Shown here: piece by piece, positions 25,052 through 33,614 of the stretch
Layout: each line of letters begins with the position of its first letter
Position numbering within the stretch: the stretch's first letter is position 1
Assembly (NCBI RefSeq): GCF_024198255.1
Contig: NZ_JAJVKW010000005.1
Location: 62,001 to 126,000, forward strand
Source: Myxococcus guangdongensis
GTDB taxonomy: Bacteria; Myxococcota; Myxococcia; Myxococcales; Myxococcaceae
Length of the DNA stretch: 64,000 nucleotides
Reading direction: 5' to 3'
Translations under genes and position numbers: made by a program
Notes under the pieces: model-generated
What the model was told of the DNA's origin: nothing
Seen by the model: the letters and a program-made list of their open reading frames with translations, nothing else
Databases searched by the model: none

Positions 25052-26029
25052 GTGACCTGGCCGCGCGCAAAAGGTCCCTGGTGGAGGAAGGCGCCCTGGA
25101 CGCGAGTCCTCTCGCGCTCCGGGACCTCGCTCGGCCTGACGTCGCCGGGGGCCCGCGCGGCACGCACCCGGCGCACCCTGGCTCGCGTCTTCCGCTGGCT
25201 CAATGTCCCGCGCACCGTGCTGTACGTGGGGCAGTCCGGCGGCTACCGCTGCATCGTCAGTCAGGATGGGGAGGGCCGGCGCTACCTCCAGTTCGGCTGG
25301 GACAGCGCCTATCAGAGCGTCAGGGGACAGGGCTTCCCGCTGCAACTGGAGCTCGAGTACACGCAAGGCATGGTGGCCGGCGTGGGCTTCGTGGCCCAGC
25401 CCCAGCGCATCCTCATGGTGGGCGTGGGCGCGGGCTCGCTGCCGATGTTCCTGCGCGCCGCGCTGCCCCAGGCGCACATCGACGCGGTGGACTGTGACGC
25501 GGAGGTGCTCGACGTGGCCCGGCGGTACTTCGGGCTGCGCGAGGACTCGCACCTGCGCTTGCATCTGGAGGAGGGGCGGCGGTTCATCGAGACGCCCGGG
25601 CCCGCGTACGACGTCATCCTCCTGGATGCCTTCGGCCCCCGGGGCGTGCCTCGCGCCCTGGCGACGTGGGAGTTCCTCCAGGCCGTGCGCGCGCGACTGA
25701 CGCCCGAGGGCGCGGTGGTGAGCAACGTGCACCGCTCGCCCAATCCGCTCTATCCCGCCATGCTCCAGACGTGGCGCGCGAGCTTCGAGCAACTGCATGC
25801 CTTCGATGCGCGCACCACGGCCAATCGTGTCTTCGTGGGGTTGACCACCTCGCGCAAGGTCTCTCGAGGCGCGTTGAAGGCGCGCGCGGGACCACTGGCC
25901 CGGGCGGCGAGCTTCAACCTGCGCGGGCTGATGACTCGCAGGCTGGAGGACCGTGAGGTCCGCCGCAACGCGGAGAAGGGGCTGCCGTGGCCCATGACGG
26001 CGGACATCCTGCGGGACTCGGACGAGTAG
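25052..26029 (+). CDS. spermidine-synthase-like methyltransferase-fold protein
   Basis: A 325-residue protein related to spermidine synthase: QFGWDSAYQSVRGQ matches the entry of the polyamine-synthase fold, ILMVGVGAGSLPMFLRAALP the nucleotide-binding Gly-rich loop, IDAVDCDAEVLDVARRYFGL the acidic strand 2, and YDVILLDAFGPRGVP the catalytic-loop Asp region. True spermidine synthases have a GGGDG loop and a YxD catalytic motif not seen here, so the product may not be spermidine; many such actinobacterial and myxobacterial homologues are uncharacterised. The first 45 residues (Arg-rich) may not be translated: the start is assigned to GTG at 25052, but later starts are possible. Confidence 0.75.
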   Translation: MTWPRAKGPWWRKAPWTRVLSRSGTSLGLTSPGARAARTRRTLARVFRWLNVPRTVLYVGQSGGYRCIVSQDGEGRRYLQFGWDSAYQSVRGQGFPLQLELEYTQGMVAGVGFVAQPQRILMVGVGAGSLPMFLRAALPQAHIDAVDCDAEVLDVARRYFGLREDSHLRLHLEEGRRFIETPGPAYDVILLDAFGPRGVPRALATWEFLQAVRARLTPEGAVVSNVHRSPNPLYPAMLQTWRASFEQLHAFDARTTANRVFVGLTTSRKVSRGALKARAGPLARAASFNLRGLMTRRLEDREVRRNAEKGLPWPMTADILRDSDE

Positions 26030-26082
26030 GAGGAGGTGGCCACCGAGCGCCGAGTGTTACCGACACCGCTTTCCGGCGCGCC

Positions 26083-26107
26083 GGGCATCCGCTCCTCGCG
26101 GGTGCCC
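26083..26107. other. stem-loop between convergent genes
   Basis: gggcatccgc (26083-26092) pairs with gcgggtgccc (26098-26107) with one mismatch and a 5-base loop, midway between the stops of the spermidine-synthase-like gene and opgH. No T-run follows on either strand, so it may be a rho-independent-like pause or merely a barrier for both transcripts. Confidence 0.35.
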
Positions 26108-26118
26108 GTCCCAGGCGC

Positions 26119-28143
26119 TCACGCCAGCGTGCGCGTCAGCCGCTGCTCGCGGGCCTCGCTCAGCGTGGTGACATCCAGCAGCGCCGCCACCTTCTCCTGC
26201 GCGGAGAGGGGCTCGGCATCGTCACCCAGGAGCTTGCGCCGCGCGGACTCCAGCGCCGCTGGCGTCGTCGTCTCGGCCAGCCCCGGCTGGGACTCCAGCA
26301 GCGCCACGTGCAGCGCGTGCGTCTTCGCGTCGGTGAGCACCCGCTCGATGGCGTCTGGCACCGGCTCCACCCCGTGCTCCTCGGTGATGGCCTGCGCGCG
26401 CTCCACCACCTCGGGCGGCTCGGTCTCCTCGGGCATCAGGAACAACCCCCGACGCGCCGCCCACAACCCCAGCGACGCGCGGGCTGTCAGCACCGTGAGG
26501 GGCACCGCGAGCAAGAGCCCCACCACCACCGGCATCAGCCACGCCACCAGCGCCGTGGACACCAGCGCCGCCACCGCCACCATCGCCACGCCCACCGCCA
26601 TGTGCGCCACGTGCCGCCGCGCCGCCTCCGACCAGGGCAGGTCCGCGTCCTCGCGCTGCTGGCTGGACCAGTTCACCCGGTAGCCGAGCAGCGTGCCGAA
26701 CACGAAGTGCGACTGGAACAGCATCATCACCGGCGCCAGCAGCGACGCGAGCACGCTCTCCGCGAGCACGCTGAGGATGAGCTTCCACCTGCCGCCCATC
26801 CGCGCCGCCTCGCCCTTCTTGAAGAGCGCCAGCGTCAGCCCCAGGAACTTGGGCGCGAACAGCATCCCCATCGACACGGCGAACAGGCGCAGCGCGCCCG
26901 GCGCGTCGAACGCGAGCGCCGGGGACTCCAGCGCGGACACGTCCAGGAAGAAGCGGTCATGCAGCGCGGCCACCAGGCCCGACACCAGGAACAGCAGCCA
27001 CAGCGGCGAGGCGGCATATGACATGACGCCCATCAGGAAGTGGCCCCGGCTGAGCGGATGCCAGCCCCCCGCCATCACCAGGCTCAGGTGCTGCAAGTTG
27101 CCCTGGCACCAGCGCCTGTCTCGCTGCGCATACGCCAGCAGGTTCGGCGGGGGCTGCTCGTAGCTGCCGCCCAATTCCGGCACCAACCACACCGTGTAGC
27201 CCGCGCGCCGCATCAGCGCCGCCTCGACGAAGTCGTGGCTGAGGATGTGCCCGCCGAAGGGCTGCTTGCCCGGGAGCACCGGCAACCCGCAGTGGTTGAT
27301 GAACGCCTCCGTGCGGATGATGGCGTTGTGGCCCCAGTAGTTGGACTCGCCCAGCTGCCACGCCGCCGCGCCCGCCGCCACGACGGGGCCGTACACCCGG
27401 CCCGCGAACTGCTGCAGGCGCGCGAACAGCGTGGTGCGGCCCACGTTCAGCGGGGGCGCCTGGAGGATGCCCGCGCGCGGGTTGAGCTCCATCAGCCGCG
27501 CCATCTTCACCAGCGTGCGGCCATCCATCAGGCTGTCGGCGTCCAGCACCACCGTGAAGTCGTAGCGGCGTCCCCACCGCTCACAGAAGTCACCCAGGTT
27601 GCCGGCCTTCTTGCCCGTGTTGTCCGTGCGCCGCCGATAGAAGATGCGGCCCTGTCCGCCCACCCTGCGGCACAAATCCGACCACGCCAGCTCCTCGGCC
27701 ACCCATGACTCGGCGCGCGTGGAGTCGCTCAGCACGTAGAAGTCGAACGCGTCCAGGTGCCCCGTCGCCGCCACCGACTCGTACGTGGCCTGCACGTTGG
27801 CGAAGACGGCCGCGGGGTCCTCGTTGTGGATGGGCATCACCACCGAGGTGCGCGACACCAGCGGCTGCGACTCCTCCTCCGGCGTGGGGTAGCGCAGCCC
27901 GGGCATCCGCGACGCGAAGGCCAGCTGGAAGAAGCCCGCCACCGCCGTGAAGAACGACAGCGCAATCCACCCGAAGCACAGCGCGAAGAGCCCCACCAGC
28001 ACCACTTCCGGCACCGACGTCCCTTGAGCGCTCAACAGGCGGTGCATCTCGCACGTCCCCACCACGGTGGTGACGGCCGCCAGTCCCAGCACTCCGGCGC
28101 GCCGGTAGCCGGCGCTCTCGGGCGAAAACGAGTGGGCTTGCAT
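26119..28143 (-). CDS. opgH: glucans biosynthesis glucosyltransferase OpgH (MdoH)
   Basis: A 674-residue inner-membrane glucosyltransferase that builds the beta-1,2-glucan backbone of osmoregulated periplasmic glucans from UDP-glucose and moves it across the membrane. The GT2 catalytic core is at residues about 95-390: RTSVVMPIHNEDPAAVFANV, FTVVLDADSLMDGRTLVKM (DxD), GHILSHDFVEAALMRRAG (the acidic D of ED-like motif), and QRDRRWCQGNLQH (QxxRW). Two helices precede it and about six follow. The C-terminal 150 residues are charged. Length is close to the shorter OpgH class. The ATG at 28143 is used. It is third in the opgG operon, 22 bases after the 164-residue gene. Confidence 0.93.
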   Translation of the reverse strand: MQAHSFSPESAGYRRAGVLGLAAVTTVVGTCEMHRLLSAQGTSVPEVVLVGLFALCFGWIALSFFTAVAGFFQLAFASRMPGLRYPTPEEESQPLVSRTSVVMPIHNEDPAAVFANVQATYESVAATGHLDAFDFYVLSDSTRAESWVAEELAWSDLCRRVGGQGRIFYRRRTDNTGKKAGNLGDFCERWGRRYDFTVVLDADSLMDGRTLVKMARLMELNPRAGILQAPPLNVGRTTLFARLQQFAGRVYGPVVAAGAAAWQLGESNYWGHNAIIRTEAFINHCGLPVLPGKQPFGGHILSHDFVEAALMRRAGYTVWLVPELGGSYEQPPPNLLAYAQRDRRWCQGNLQHLSLVMAGGWHPLSRGHFLMGVMSYAASPLWLLFLVSGLVAALHDRFFLDVSALESPALAFDAPGALRLFAVSMGMLFAPKFLGLTLALFKKGEAARMGGRWKLILSVLAESVLASLLAPVMMLFQSHFVFGTLLGYRVNWSSQQREDADLPWSEAARRHVAHMAVGVAMVAVAALVSTALVAWLMPVVVGLLLAVPLTVLTARASLGLWAARRGLFLMPEETEPPEVVERAQAITEEHGVEPVPDAIERVLTDAKTHALHVALLESQPGLAETTTPAALESARRKLLGDDAEPLSAQEKVAALLDVTTLSEAREQRLTRTLA

Positions 28144-28165
28144 CGCGACGCTCCCCGGGCCCCGC

Positions 28166-28660
28166 TCAGGGCGAGGTGGACATGCCCGCCGTGGCGCCAC
28201 GCCACCAGCGGCGCAGCATCTCCCCGAACGGGTTGAGCACCAGCTGCTGCTCGGGCATCACCGAGCTGACCTGCGCGGGCGCCGGCACCGGCACCGCCGC
28301 GCGCACCGCCCGGACGAAGTCCTCCGGCGCCGCGGGACGGGTGAGCAGCCGCGCGCCCCGGCTCGCGCCGTCGCACAGCACGAACGCCGCCCGGCCCCGC
28401 GACAGCAGGCCCGGACCCGAGTGCTCCAGGCCCAGCACGCCCGACAGCCACGTCTCCATGCGAGCGCGGGCCAGCGCCACCGCCGCCTGGGGCTGGGCGC
28501 CGTGCGCGCCGAAGCCGTCCAGCACCCACGCCGCCAGCGTGGAGAGGTCCGCCTCGGCCGTGAAGCCGAAGCCCTGGAAGAAGGTGTCGAGCGCCGCGCG
28601 AGCGCGCGGGACGGCCCACACGGTGGTCGGGACGGAAGGGCAGGTGGTCAGTGTCGTCAC
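28166..28660 (-). CDS. hypothetical protein embedded in the opgGH operon
   Basis: A 164-residue protein I do not recognise. It starts with GTG at 28660, which overlaps the TGA of opgG (GTGA at 28657-28660), so it is translationally coupled to opgG, and it ends 22 bases before opgH. Visible: an alpha-rich body (RARAALDTFFQGFGFTAEAD, LAAWVLDGFGAHGAQPQAAV, ALARARMETWLSGVLGL), then a strand-like RAAFVLCDGASRGARLL, a Pro/Ala linker and the C-terminal motif LNPFGEMLRRWWRG. No signal or membrane segment, so probably a cytosolic accessory. Its fixed position between opgG and opgH suggests a role in glucan synthesis or its regulation. Confidence 0.72.
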   Translation of the reverse strand: MTTLTTCPSVPTTVWAVPRARAALDTFFQGFGFTAEADLSTLAAWVLDGFGAHGAQPQAAVALARARMETWLSGVLGLEHSGPGLLSRGRAAFVLCDGASRGARLLTRPAAPEDFVRAVRAAVPVPAPAQVSSVMPEQQLVLNPFGEMLRRWWRGATAGMSTSP

Positions 28661-30243
28661 GGAATCCACAGGTAGCTCCAGGTCTCGGTGAGGGTCTCCG
28701 GGCCGCGCTTGAGGAACGCGCGCAGCTCGGTGGGGACGGGGGTGGTGGGGTGCAGCTCGAAGGTGGCGCGCCAGCCGCCGGTGGGCGTGTGGCGCGTGGC
28801 GATGGGGCGCAGGACCTTGCCCGAGGAGGCGCTGACGACCAGCTCCACCGGGACGTCGTCCTGCGCGAAGTCGGGCAGCGCCGCGAAGTCGATGATGAAG
28901 CGGCGCATGGGGCGCGCGTCCTTGAGCCGGGCGCCCTTCCACGAGTCGCCCGCGTCCACGCGCGTGGCGACCACCGTGGAGCCCGTCACGGGCCAGGGCG
29001 AGTGCGCGCCCCAGTGCAGCTTGTACTGGACGCGCAGCGAGTCTCCGGGGCCCAGCGTCTTCTTCGGCACCCAGAAGGCGACGATGTTGTCGTTCGTCTC
29101 GTCCGGCGTCGGCAGCTCCACCAGCCGCACCACGCCCGGGCCCCAGTCGCCCACGGGCTCCACCCAGGCCGAAGGCCGGCGCTCGTAGTGCGCCTCCAGG
29201 TCCTCGTAGTGGGCGAACGTCGTGTCGCGCTGCAGGACGCCGAAGGCGCGCGGGCTCTCCACCTGGAAGCTGGAGACGTTGATGCGCTCGGGGTTCTGCA
29301 GGGGCCGCCAGAGCTGCTCACCCGCGCGCGTCCAGACGAACAGGCCATCCGAGTCGTGCACCTCCGGGCGGAAGTCGTCGTAGTCGCCCCGGTCGTTCTC
29401 GCCGAACAGGTACATGCTCGTCAGCGGCGCCACGCCCAGCTCTTCGACGGCCTTTCGCGCGAAGACGGTGGCCTCCACCTCCATCACCGTGTTCGCCCCG
29501 GGGATGATGGTGAAGCGGTAGGCGCCCGTGACGCTGGGGCTGTCCATCAGCGCGTGCACCACCACGCGGTCGGCGCCGGGCGCGGGCTTCTCCAGCCATA
29601 GCTCCCTGAAGTCGGGGAACTCCTCGGGGCGGGACGTCGCGGTGTCGATGGCGAGCCCGCGCGCGGACAGGCCATACAGGCTGCCCCGGCCGAGCGCGCG
29701 GAAGTAGCTGGCGCCCTGGAACACCACCAGCTCGTCGAACACGTCCTCGCGGTTGAGCGGGTGCGACAGGCGCATGCCCGCGAAGCCCTCCGCCTTCTTC
29801 AGCGGACCGGGCTTCACCAGCGGGCCGTAGGTGAACAGCTCCGGGGAGAAGGCGAGCGGCCGGGCCTTGCCCTCGGACACCTCGTGCATCACCACCGGGA
29901 ACTGGAACGAGCGGCCCGGGTGGAAGAACTGCGCCTGGAAGGGCAGCTTCGCGTCACGCCAGCGCGCCTTCTCCGGGCGGTAACGGATGTCCCGGTACGC
30001 GTCGTAGTCCAGCGACTGGTAGGACTCTGGCAACGTCGACACCGGCGCCTCGTACGGCCGCGCCGCCTTCTGCCGGGCCAGCTCCACCACCGTGTCCGCG
30101 GAGAACGCCTGGGCGCCGCGCGTCTGCGCCGCGGAGGCCGGAGCCGCCGCGCACGCCGTGCCCGCCGTGGCCACCATCGCCGCGCCCAGCCACCGCACGC
30201 ACGCCGCGCGCATCCCGCCCTGCCTGTTGCTGTCCGACGTCAC
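28657..30243 (-). CDS. opgG: periplasmic glucan biosynthesis protein OpgG (MdoG)
   Basis: A 528-residue exported protein needed for osmoregulated periplasmic glucan synthesis. An N-terminal signal region (MRAACVRWLGAAMVATAGTA, from residue 11) precedes the mature protein. Family blocks include ADTVVELARQKAARPYEAP, YDAYRDIRYRPEKARW, FPVVMHEVSEGKARPLAFSP in the N-terminal beta-sandwich, LTSMYLFGENDRGDYDDFRPEVHDSDG split over residues about 275-300, and the immunoglobulin-like C-terminal domain with VAFWVPKKTLGPGDSLRVQYKLHWG in pieces. It is the first gene of the opgG - unknown - opgH unit; the 330-base upstream gap should contain its promoter. Confidence 0.94.
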   Translation of the reverse strand: MTSDSNRQGGMRAACVRWLGAAMVATAGTACAAAPASAAQTRGAQAFSADTVVELARQKAARPYEAPVSTLPESYQSLDYDAYRDIRYRPEKARWRDAKLPFQAQFFHPGRSFQFPVVMHEVSEGKARPLAFSPELFTYGPLVKPGPLKKAEGFAGMRLSHPLNREDVFDELVVFQGASYFRALGRGSLYGLSARGLAIDTATSRPEEFPDFRELWLEKPAPGADRVVVHALMDSPSVTGAYRFTIIPGANTVMEVEATVFARKAVEELGVAPLTSMYLFGENDRGDYDDFRPEVHDSDGLFVWTRAGEQLWRPLQNPERINVSSFQVESPRAFGVLQRDTTFAHYEDLEAHYERRPSAWVEPVGDWGPGVVRLVELPTPDETNDNIVAFWVPKKTLGPGDSLRVQYKLHWGAHSPWPVTGSTVVATRVDAGDSWKGARLKDARPMRRFIIDFAALPDFAQDDVPVELVVSASSGKVLRPIATRHTPTGGWRATFELHPTTPVPTELRAFLKRGPETLTETWSYLWIP

Positions 30244-30405
30244 GCCTGCTGCCTCCAGGAGACCGAGGGGGCGGGCGAGCGCCAGATTCGTTGGTGCTCA
30301 CCCGGTTCCGCCGCCCCGAGAGGCTTCCTCGGTGCGGCGCGTCAGTCCTTGAGCAACCCGCGTACCAGCCCGCGTCAGGGGGCCTGGCGCCTGGAAATTC
30401 TTCAG

Positions 30406-30434
30406 GAATCCCGAGGTCTTCCTCTGAGGGATTC
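30406..30434. other. stem-loop in the 330-base gap upstream of opgG
   Basis: gaatcccgagg (30406-30416) pairs with cctc and gggattc (30421-30434) around a tctt loop, with a 3-base bulge. It sits between the end of the histidine kinase gene (30574) and the opgG start (30243), both on the minus strand. It has no strong T-run on the minus side, so it could be a terminator for the kinase gene or a leader element. A weaker ggacag/ctgtcc pair is at 30519-30543. The rest of the gap (30244-30573) shows no gene. Confidence 0.4.
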
Positions 30435-30573
30435 GTTTGAGCTCAATGAAACTGGGGGCTTGGGGCGGCGCCTGCGGACACCCGTTGGGGAGGCCCGGAA
30501 AGTCGCTGGGGAATTGAAGGACAGCTGGTGAGTGAGCCTGTCCGATTCTTCCACAGGTGGACAGTGACCCGGA

Positions 30574-32862
30574 TCAGGCGCGGGCCAATCGTTCCTGCAC
30601 CAAGGACAGGAGCTCACGTCCCGCGAAGGGCTTTTCGATGTGGGGACTGGTGACGGTTTCCAGGAAGGCGCGGGCCTGCGGTGTCACCGCACCGCCAGTG
30701 AGGAAGATGACCCGGCGGGCCTGCTCCGGATGGCGCTTCATGAGGGTGGAGTAGAAGTCCATCCCGCTCATGCCGGGCATCATCAAGTCGCAGAAGACGA
30801 CGTCGTAGGACTCGCCCGCTTCGATTCGCTCCAGCGCGTCCTGGGCGCGTGTCGCCAGCGTGACGTCGTGGTGCGGGCGCAGGGTGCGGCCCAGCGCGGT
30901 GCAGACCAGGGGCTCGTCATCGACGACGAGCAGCCGCCCGCGCTTCTCCACGGGGGCGGCGGGCTGGGGCTGCTCGGCCGGTGGAGCGGGTGCGACGCGC
31001 ACGGGCTCGGCCGAGGGCAACAGCACGCGGAAGGTGGAGCCGCGGCCCGGCGCGCTGCGGACTTGAATCTCACCGCCGAGCGCCGTCACCAGGTTGTGGC
31101 AGATGGACAGGCCCAGGCCCGTGCCCACGCCGGGGGCCTTGGTGGTGAAGAACGGGTCGAACAGGCGCGGCAGGTGCTCGGTGGCGATGCCCACGCCCGT
31201 GTCCGTCACCTCCACCAGCACGCGGCCGCCCTCGCCCATGCGCGCGCCCACGCGAATCTCGTGGCGGTCCGGCGCGCCCTCGGGGATGGCCTGCGCGGCG
31301 TTGACCAGCAGGTTGAGGAACACCTGGCCCAGCCGCGACTCGTTGGCGCGCACGGGGGGCACGTCCTCGAAGAGCTTCACCAGCCGCGCGCGGTGGCGAA
31401 TCTCCGTGGTGGCCAGGTTCAGCGTGGACTCGAGCACCGCGCGCACGTCCACGACGGAGTCCTCCACCGAGTCCACCCGGCTGAAGGTCTTCAAGTCACG
31501 CACGATGGTGCGCACGCGCTCGGCGCCCTGCTGGGCCTCGGAGAGCGCGGCCTGCGCGTCCGACAGCGCCTCCGTCAACGAGGCGTCCACGCCGGGGGCG
31601 GGCACACGCGAGAGCTCCTCGCGCGCGAAGGCGAGGTTGGCGGTGAGGTAGGCCAGCGGGTTGTTGATTTCGTGCGCCACGCCCGCGGCGAGCGTGCCCA
31701 CCGACGCCATGCGCTCGGCGAGCATCAGCCGGGCCTGCATCTGGTGGCGCTCCGTCAGGTCATGCGCGACGGAGACGATGGAGTCCTCGCCGTCGAAGTG
31801 CAGCGGGAAGGTGGTGGACTCCACGTGGAGGATGCCGCCGTCGCGGCGCACCATGCGCCTTTCTTGTAATGCATTGCGGCCGGTGCGCAGGGCCTCGTGC
31901 ATGCGCGCGTCCGCGGAGGCGAAGTCCTCGGGGGGAATCATGTCGGAGATGTGCTTGCCGACCAGCTCCTTCACGTCCGAATAGCCCAGCGCGCGCGCCA
32001 CCTTGAGGTTGGCGTAGCGCACCCGCGCGTCGCGGTCGAACACGGCGACCAGGTCCGGCAGGCTCTGGATGAGCGTGCGGAAGCTCACCTCGGAGCGGCG
32101 CACCTCCTCCTCCGCCTGCTTTATCGGCGTGATGTCCGGGAAGAACGAGATGACGTGCGGCTCGCCCGCGTAGGGCACCAGGCCCATGAAGAGCAGCGTG
32201 TGGCGCACCTCACCCGTGCGCGTGTGGTACTGGGCGTCCACGCCGCGCACCGAGCCGTGTCGGCGCAGCCGCTCCATCACCTGCGCGCGGTCGATGGGGC
32301 GCTCCCACAGGTGCAGGTCCACCGTCGTCTTGCCCAGCATCTCCTCGCGCGTGTAGCCGAAGGCGCGGTAGTAGGCGTCATTGGCGGCGACGACCTTGCC
32401 CTCGCCCAGCGTGGTGATGGAGGTGGGCACGGGGCTGACGGCGAGCATGGTGTCGCGCAGCTCGTCTCCGAAGGGCACGCCCATGCGGGACTCGCGCCGC
32501 AGGTACCTGCGCTCGGCCATGTCCAGCCGCACCCGCAGCTCTTCGGTGTCCGGCGGCCAGGCCAGCACCTCGTCCGCCCCGTCCTCCAGCGCGGGCTCCA
32601 GCGCCCGCAGCGCGCCGCGTCGTCCCACCAGCAGCACCACGGCGGACGTCCCACCGGGCAGGCTGCGCAGGGCCCGCACGAGCGGCATGCGCGAGCCGCT
32701 CTCGCGTGCATCCAGCACCACCAGTGGGCAGGGGCCGGCGCGCCACGCCGCTGGCACCTCCACGTCCCTGGAGACGTGGACCACCGTCATCCCCCGCTCT
32801 TCCAGCAGGGTTTCCAGTGGCGACAGGTCCGCCCCTCCCTGAGCGACTATCAGGACCCGCAT
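30574..32862 (-). CDS. hybrid sensor histidine kinase, REC-like/PAS/PAS/HisKA/HATPase/REC
   Basis: A 762-residue cytosolic hybrid kinase. Domains in order: a degenerate receiver at residues 1-115 (phospho-site-like VVLDARESG but AQGG in place of the acidic pair); PAS 1 about 130-245 (GKVVAANDAYYRAFGYTREE); PAS 2 about 255-370 (SFRTLIQSLPDLVAVFDRDA); HisKA with phospho-His in GVAHEINNPLAYL near 395; HATPase with NLLVNAAQAIPEG, DTGVGI and GTGLGLSICHNLV; and an intact receiver about 640-760 (LLVVDDEP, CDLMMPGMSG). No membrane segment or signal, so it senses an internal cue. The ATG at 32862 follows agtcccATG poorly matched to a ribosome site. Its partner is not in the window. Confidence 0.93.
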   Translation of the reverse strand: MRVLIVAQGGADLSPLETLLEERGMTVVHVSRDVEVPAAWRAGPCPLVVLDARESGSRMPLVRALRSLPGGTSAVVLLVGRRGALRALEPALEDGADEVLAWPPDTEELRVRLDMAERRYLRRESRMGVPFGDELRDTMLAVSPVPTSITTLGEGKVVAANDAYYRAFGYTREEMLGKTTVDLHLWERPIDRAQVMERLRRHGSVRGVDAQYHTRTGEVRHTLLFMGLVPYAGEPHVISFFPDITPIKQAEEEVRRSEVSFRTLIQSLPDLVAVFDRDARVRYANLKVARALGYSDVKELVGKHISDMIPPEDFASADARMHEALRTGRNALQERRMVRRDGGILHVESTTFPLHFDGEDSIVSVAHDLTERHQMQARLMLAERMASVGTLAAGVAHEINNPLAYLTANLAFAREELSRVPAPGVDASLTEALSDAQAALSEAQQGAERVRTIVRDLKTFSRVDSVEDSVVDVRAVLESTLNLATTEIRHRARLVKLFEDVPPVRANESRLGQVFLNLLVNAAQAIPEGAPDRHEIRVGARMGEGGRVLVEVTDTGVGIATEHLPRLFDPFFTTKAPGVGTGLGLSICHNLVTALGGEIQVRSAPGRGSTFRVLLPSAEPVRVAPAPPAEQPQPAAPVEKRGRLLVVDDEPLVCTALGRTLRPHHDVTLATRAQDALERIEAGESYDVVFCDLMMPGMSGMDFYSTLMKRHPEQARRVIFLTGGAVTPQARAFLETVTSPHIEKPFAGRELLSLVQERLARA

Positions 32863-33017
32863 GGGACTCCTCGCATTGCAAACAACCATCGTTGCACGAG
32901 CCCTCCGGTTGTAAAAGTGCGCCGAGGGTCTAGTTTTCCAGGGCAACCAAAGCCTCGCGCCCTTCGGGCTGTTAGACTGCGGGACGACGGGTGGATTCGA
33001 AGCACGGGGGGATGGTC

Positions 33018-33614
33018 ATGGAACGGCGGGGCTCGCAGGACATGGTGGGAGTGGCGCGAAGGGCGCAGGTGGCCGTCTGGGTGCCGCGGCGCAGCTTCGA
33101 GGGGCTGTTCATGCATGCGCTGAAGCCGTCCGGGGCGTTCGCCCAATCCCTCCGGGACATCGGCTACGACGCGGAGGACTTGCAGGAGCACTACCCGCTC
33201 ACCGTGTGGCGCGCCGCGCTAGGCGTGGCGCGGCGCTTCGTGTGCGCGGGGCAGACGCCGGAGGCCGCGAACCGGGCCCTGGGGTTGTCCTACGTGGAGG
33301 GCTTCGCGCAGACGTTGGTGGGGCGCATCTTCGCCACGGCCGCGCCGCTGTTGGGCACCGAGCGGTGTCTGACGCGGCTGCCCACGTACCTGAAGGCGGG
33401 CCGCGAGGACATGCGCATGGACCTGGAGCCGGTGCGCGAGCGCGAGTGGTGCGTGCGGGTGGTGGACGCGGACCCGTTGCCGGACTTCGTGGCGGGCGTG
33501 GTGGTCGGGGTGCTCCGGCTCACCCGGGTGACGGCGCGGGTGGAGGTGCTGGAGCGGGCCCCGACGGGCTACGCGCTGAGGGTCCGGTGGGAGGAGTCGC
33601 GCGCGACTAGTTGA
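33018..33614 (+). CDS. DUF2378 family protein (myxobacterial paralogous family)
   Basis: A 198-residue member of the DUF2378 family, found in many copies in Myxococcaceae, function unknown. Typical blocks: SFEGLFMHALKPSGAFAQSLRD, YPLTVWRAALGVARR, ALGLSYVEGFAQTLVGRIFATAAPLLG, RCLTRLPTYLKAGREDMRMDL, DPLPDFVAGVVVGVLRLTRV, and a C-terminal RVEVLERAPTGYALRVRW. A soluble, mixed alpha/beta protein without signal. The gggggg run at 33006-33011 favours the ATG at 33018; ATG at 33012 and GTG at 32991 are alternatives. It is divergent from the hybrid kinase and its 3' end overlaps the convergent protease gene by 8 bases. Confidence 0.9.
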   Translation: MERRGSQDMVGVARRAQVAVWVPRRSFEGLFMHALKPSGAFAQSLRDIGYDAEDLQEHYPLTVWRAALGVARRFVCAGQTPEAANRALGLSYVEGFAQTLVGRIFATAAPLLGTERCLTRLPTYLKAGREDMRMDLEPVREREWCVRVVDADPLPDFVAGVVVGVLRLTRVTARVEVLERAPTGYALRVRWEESRATS

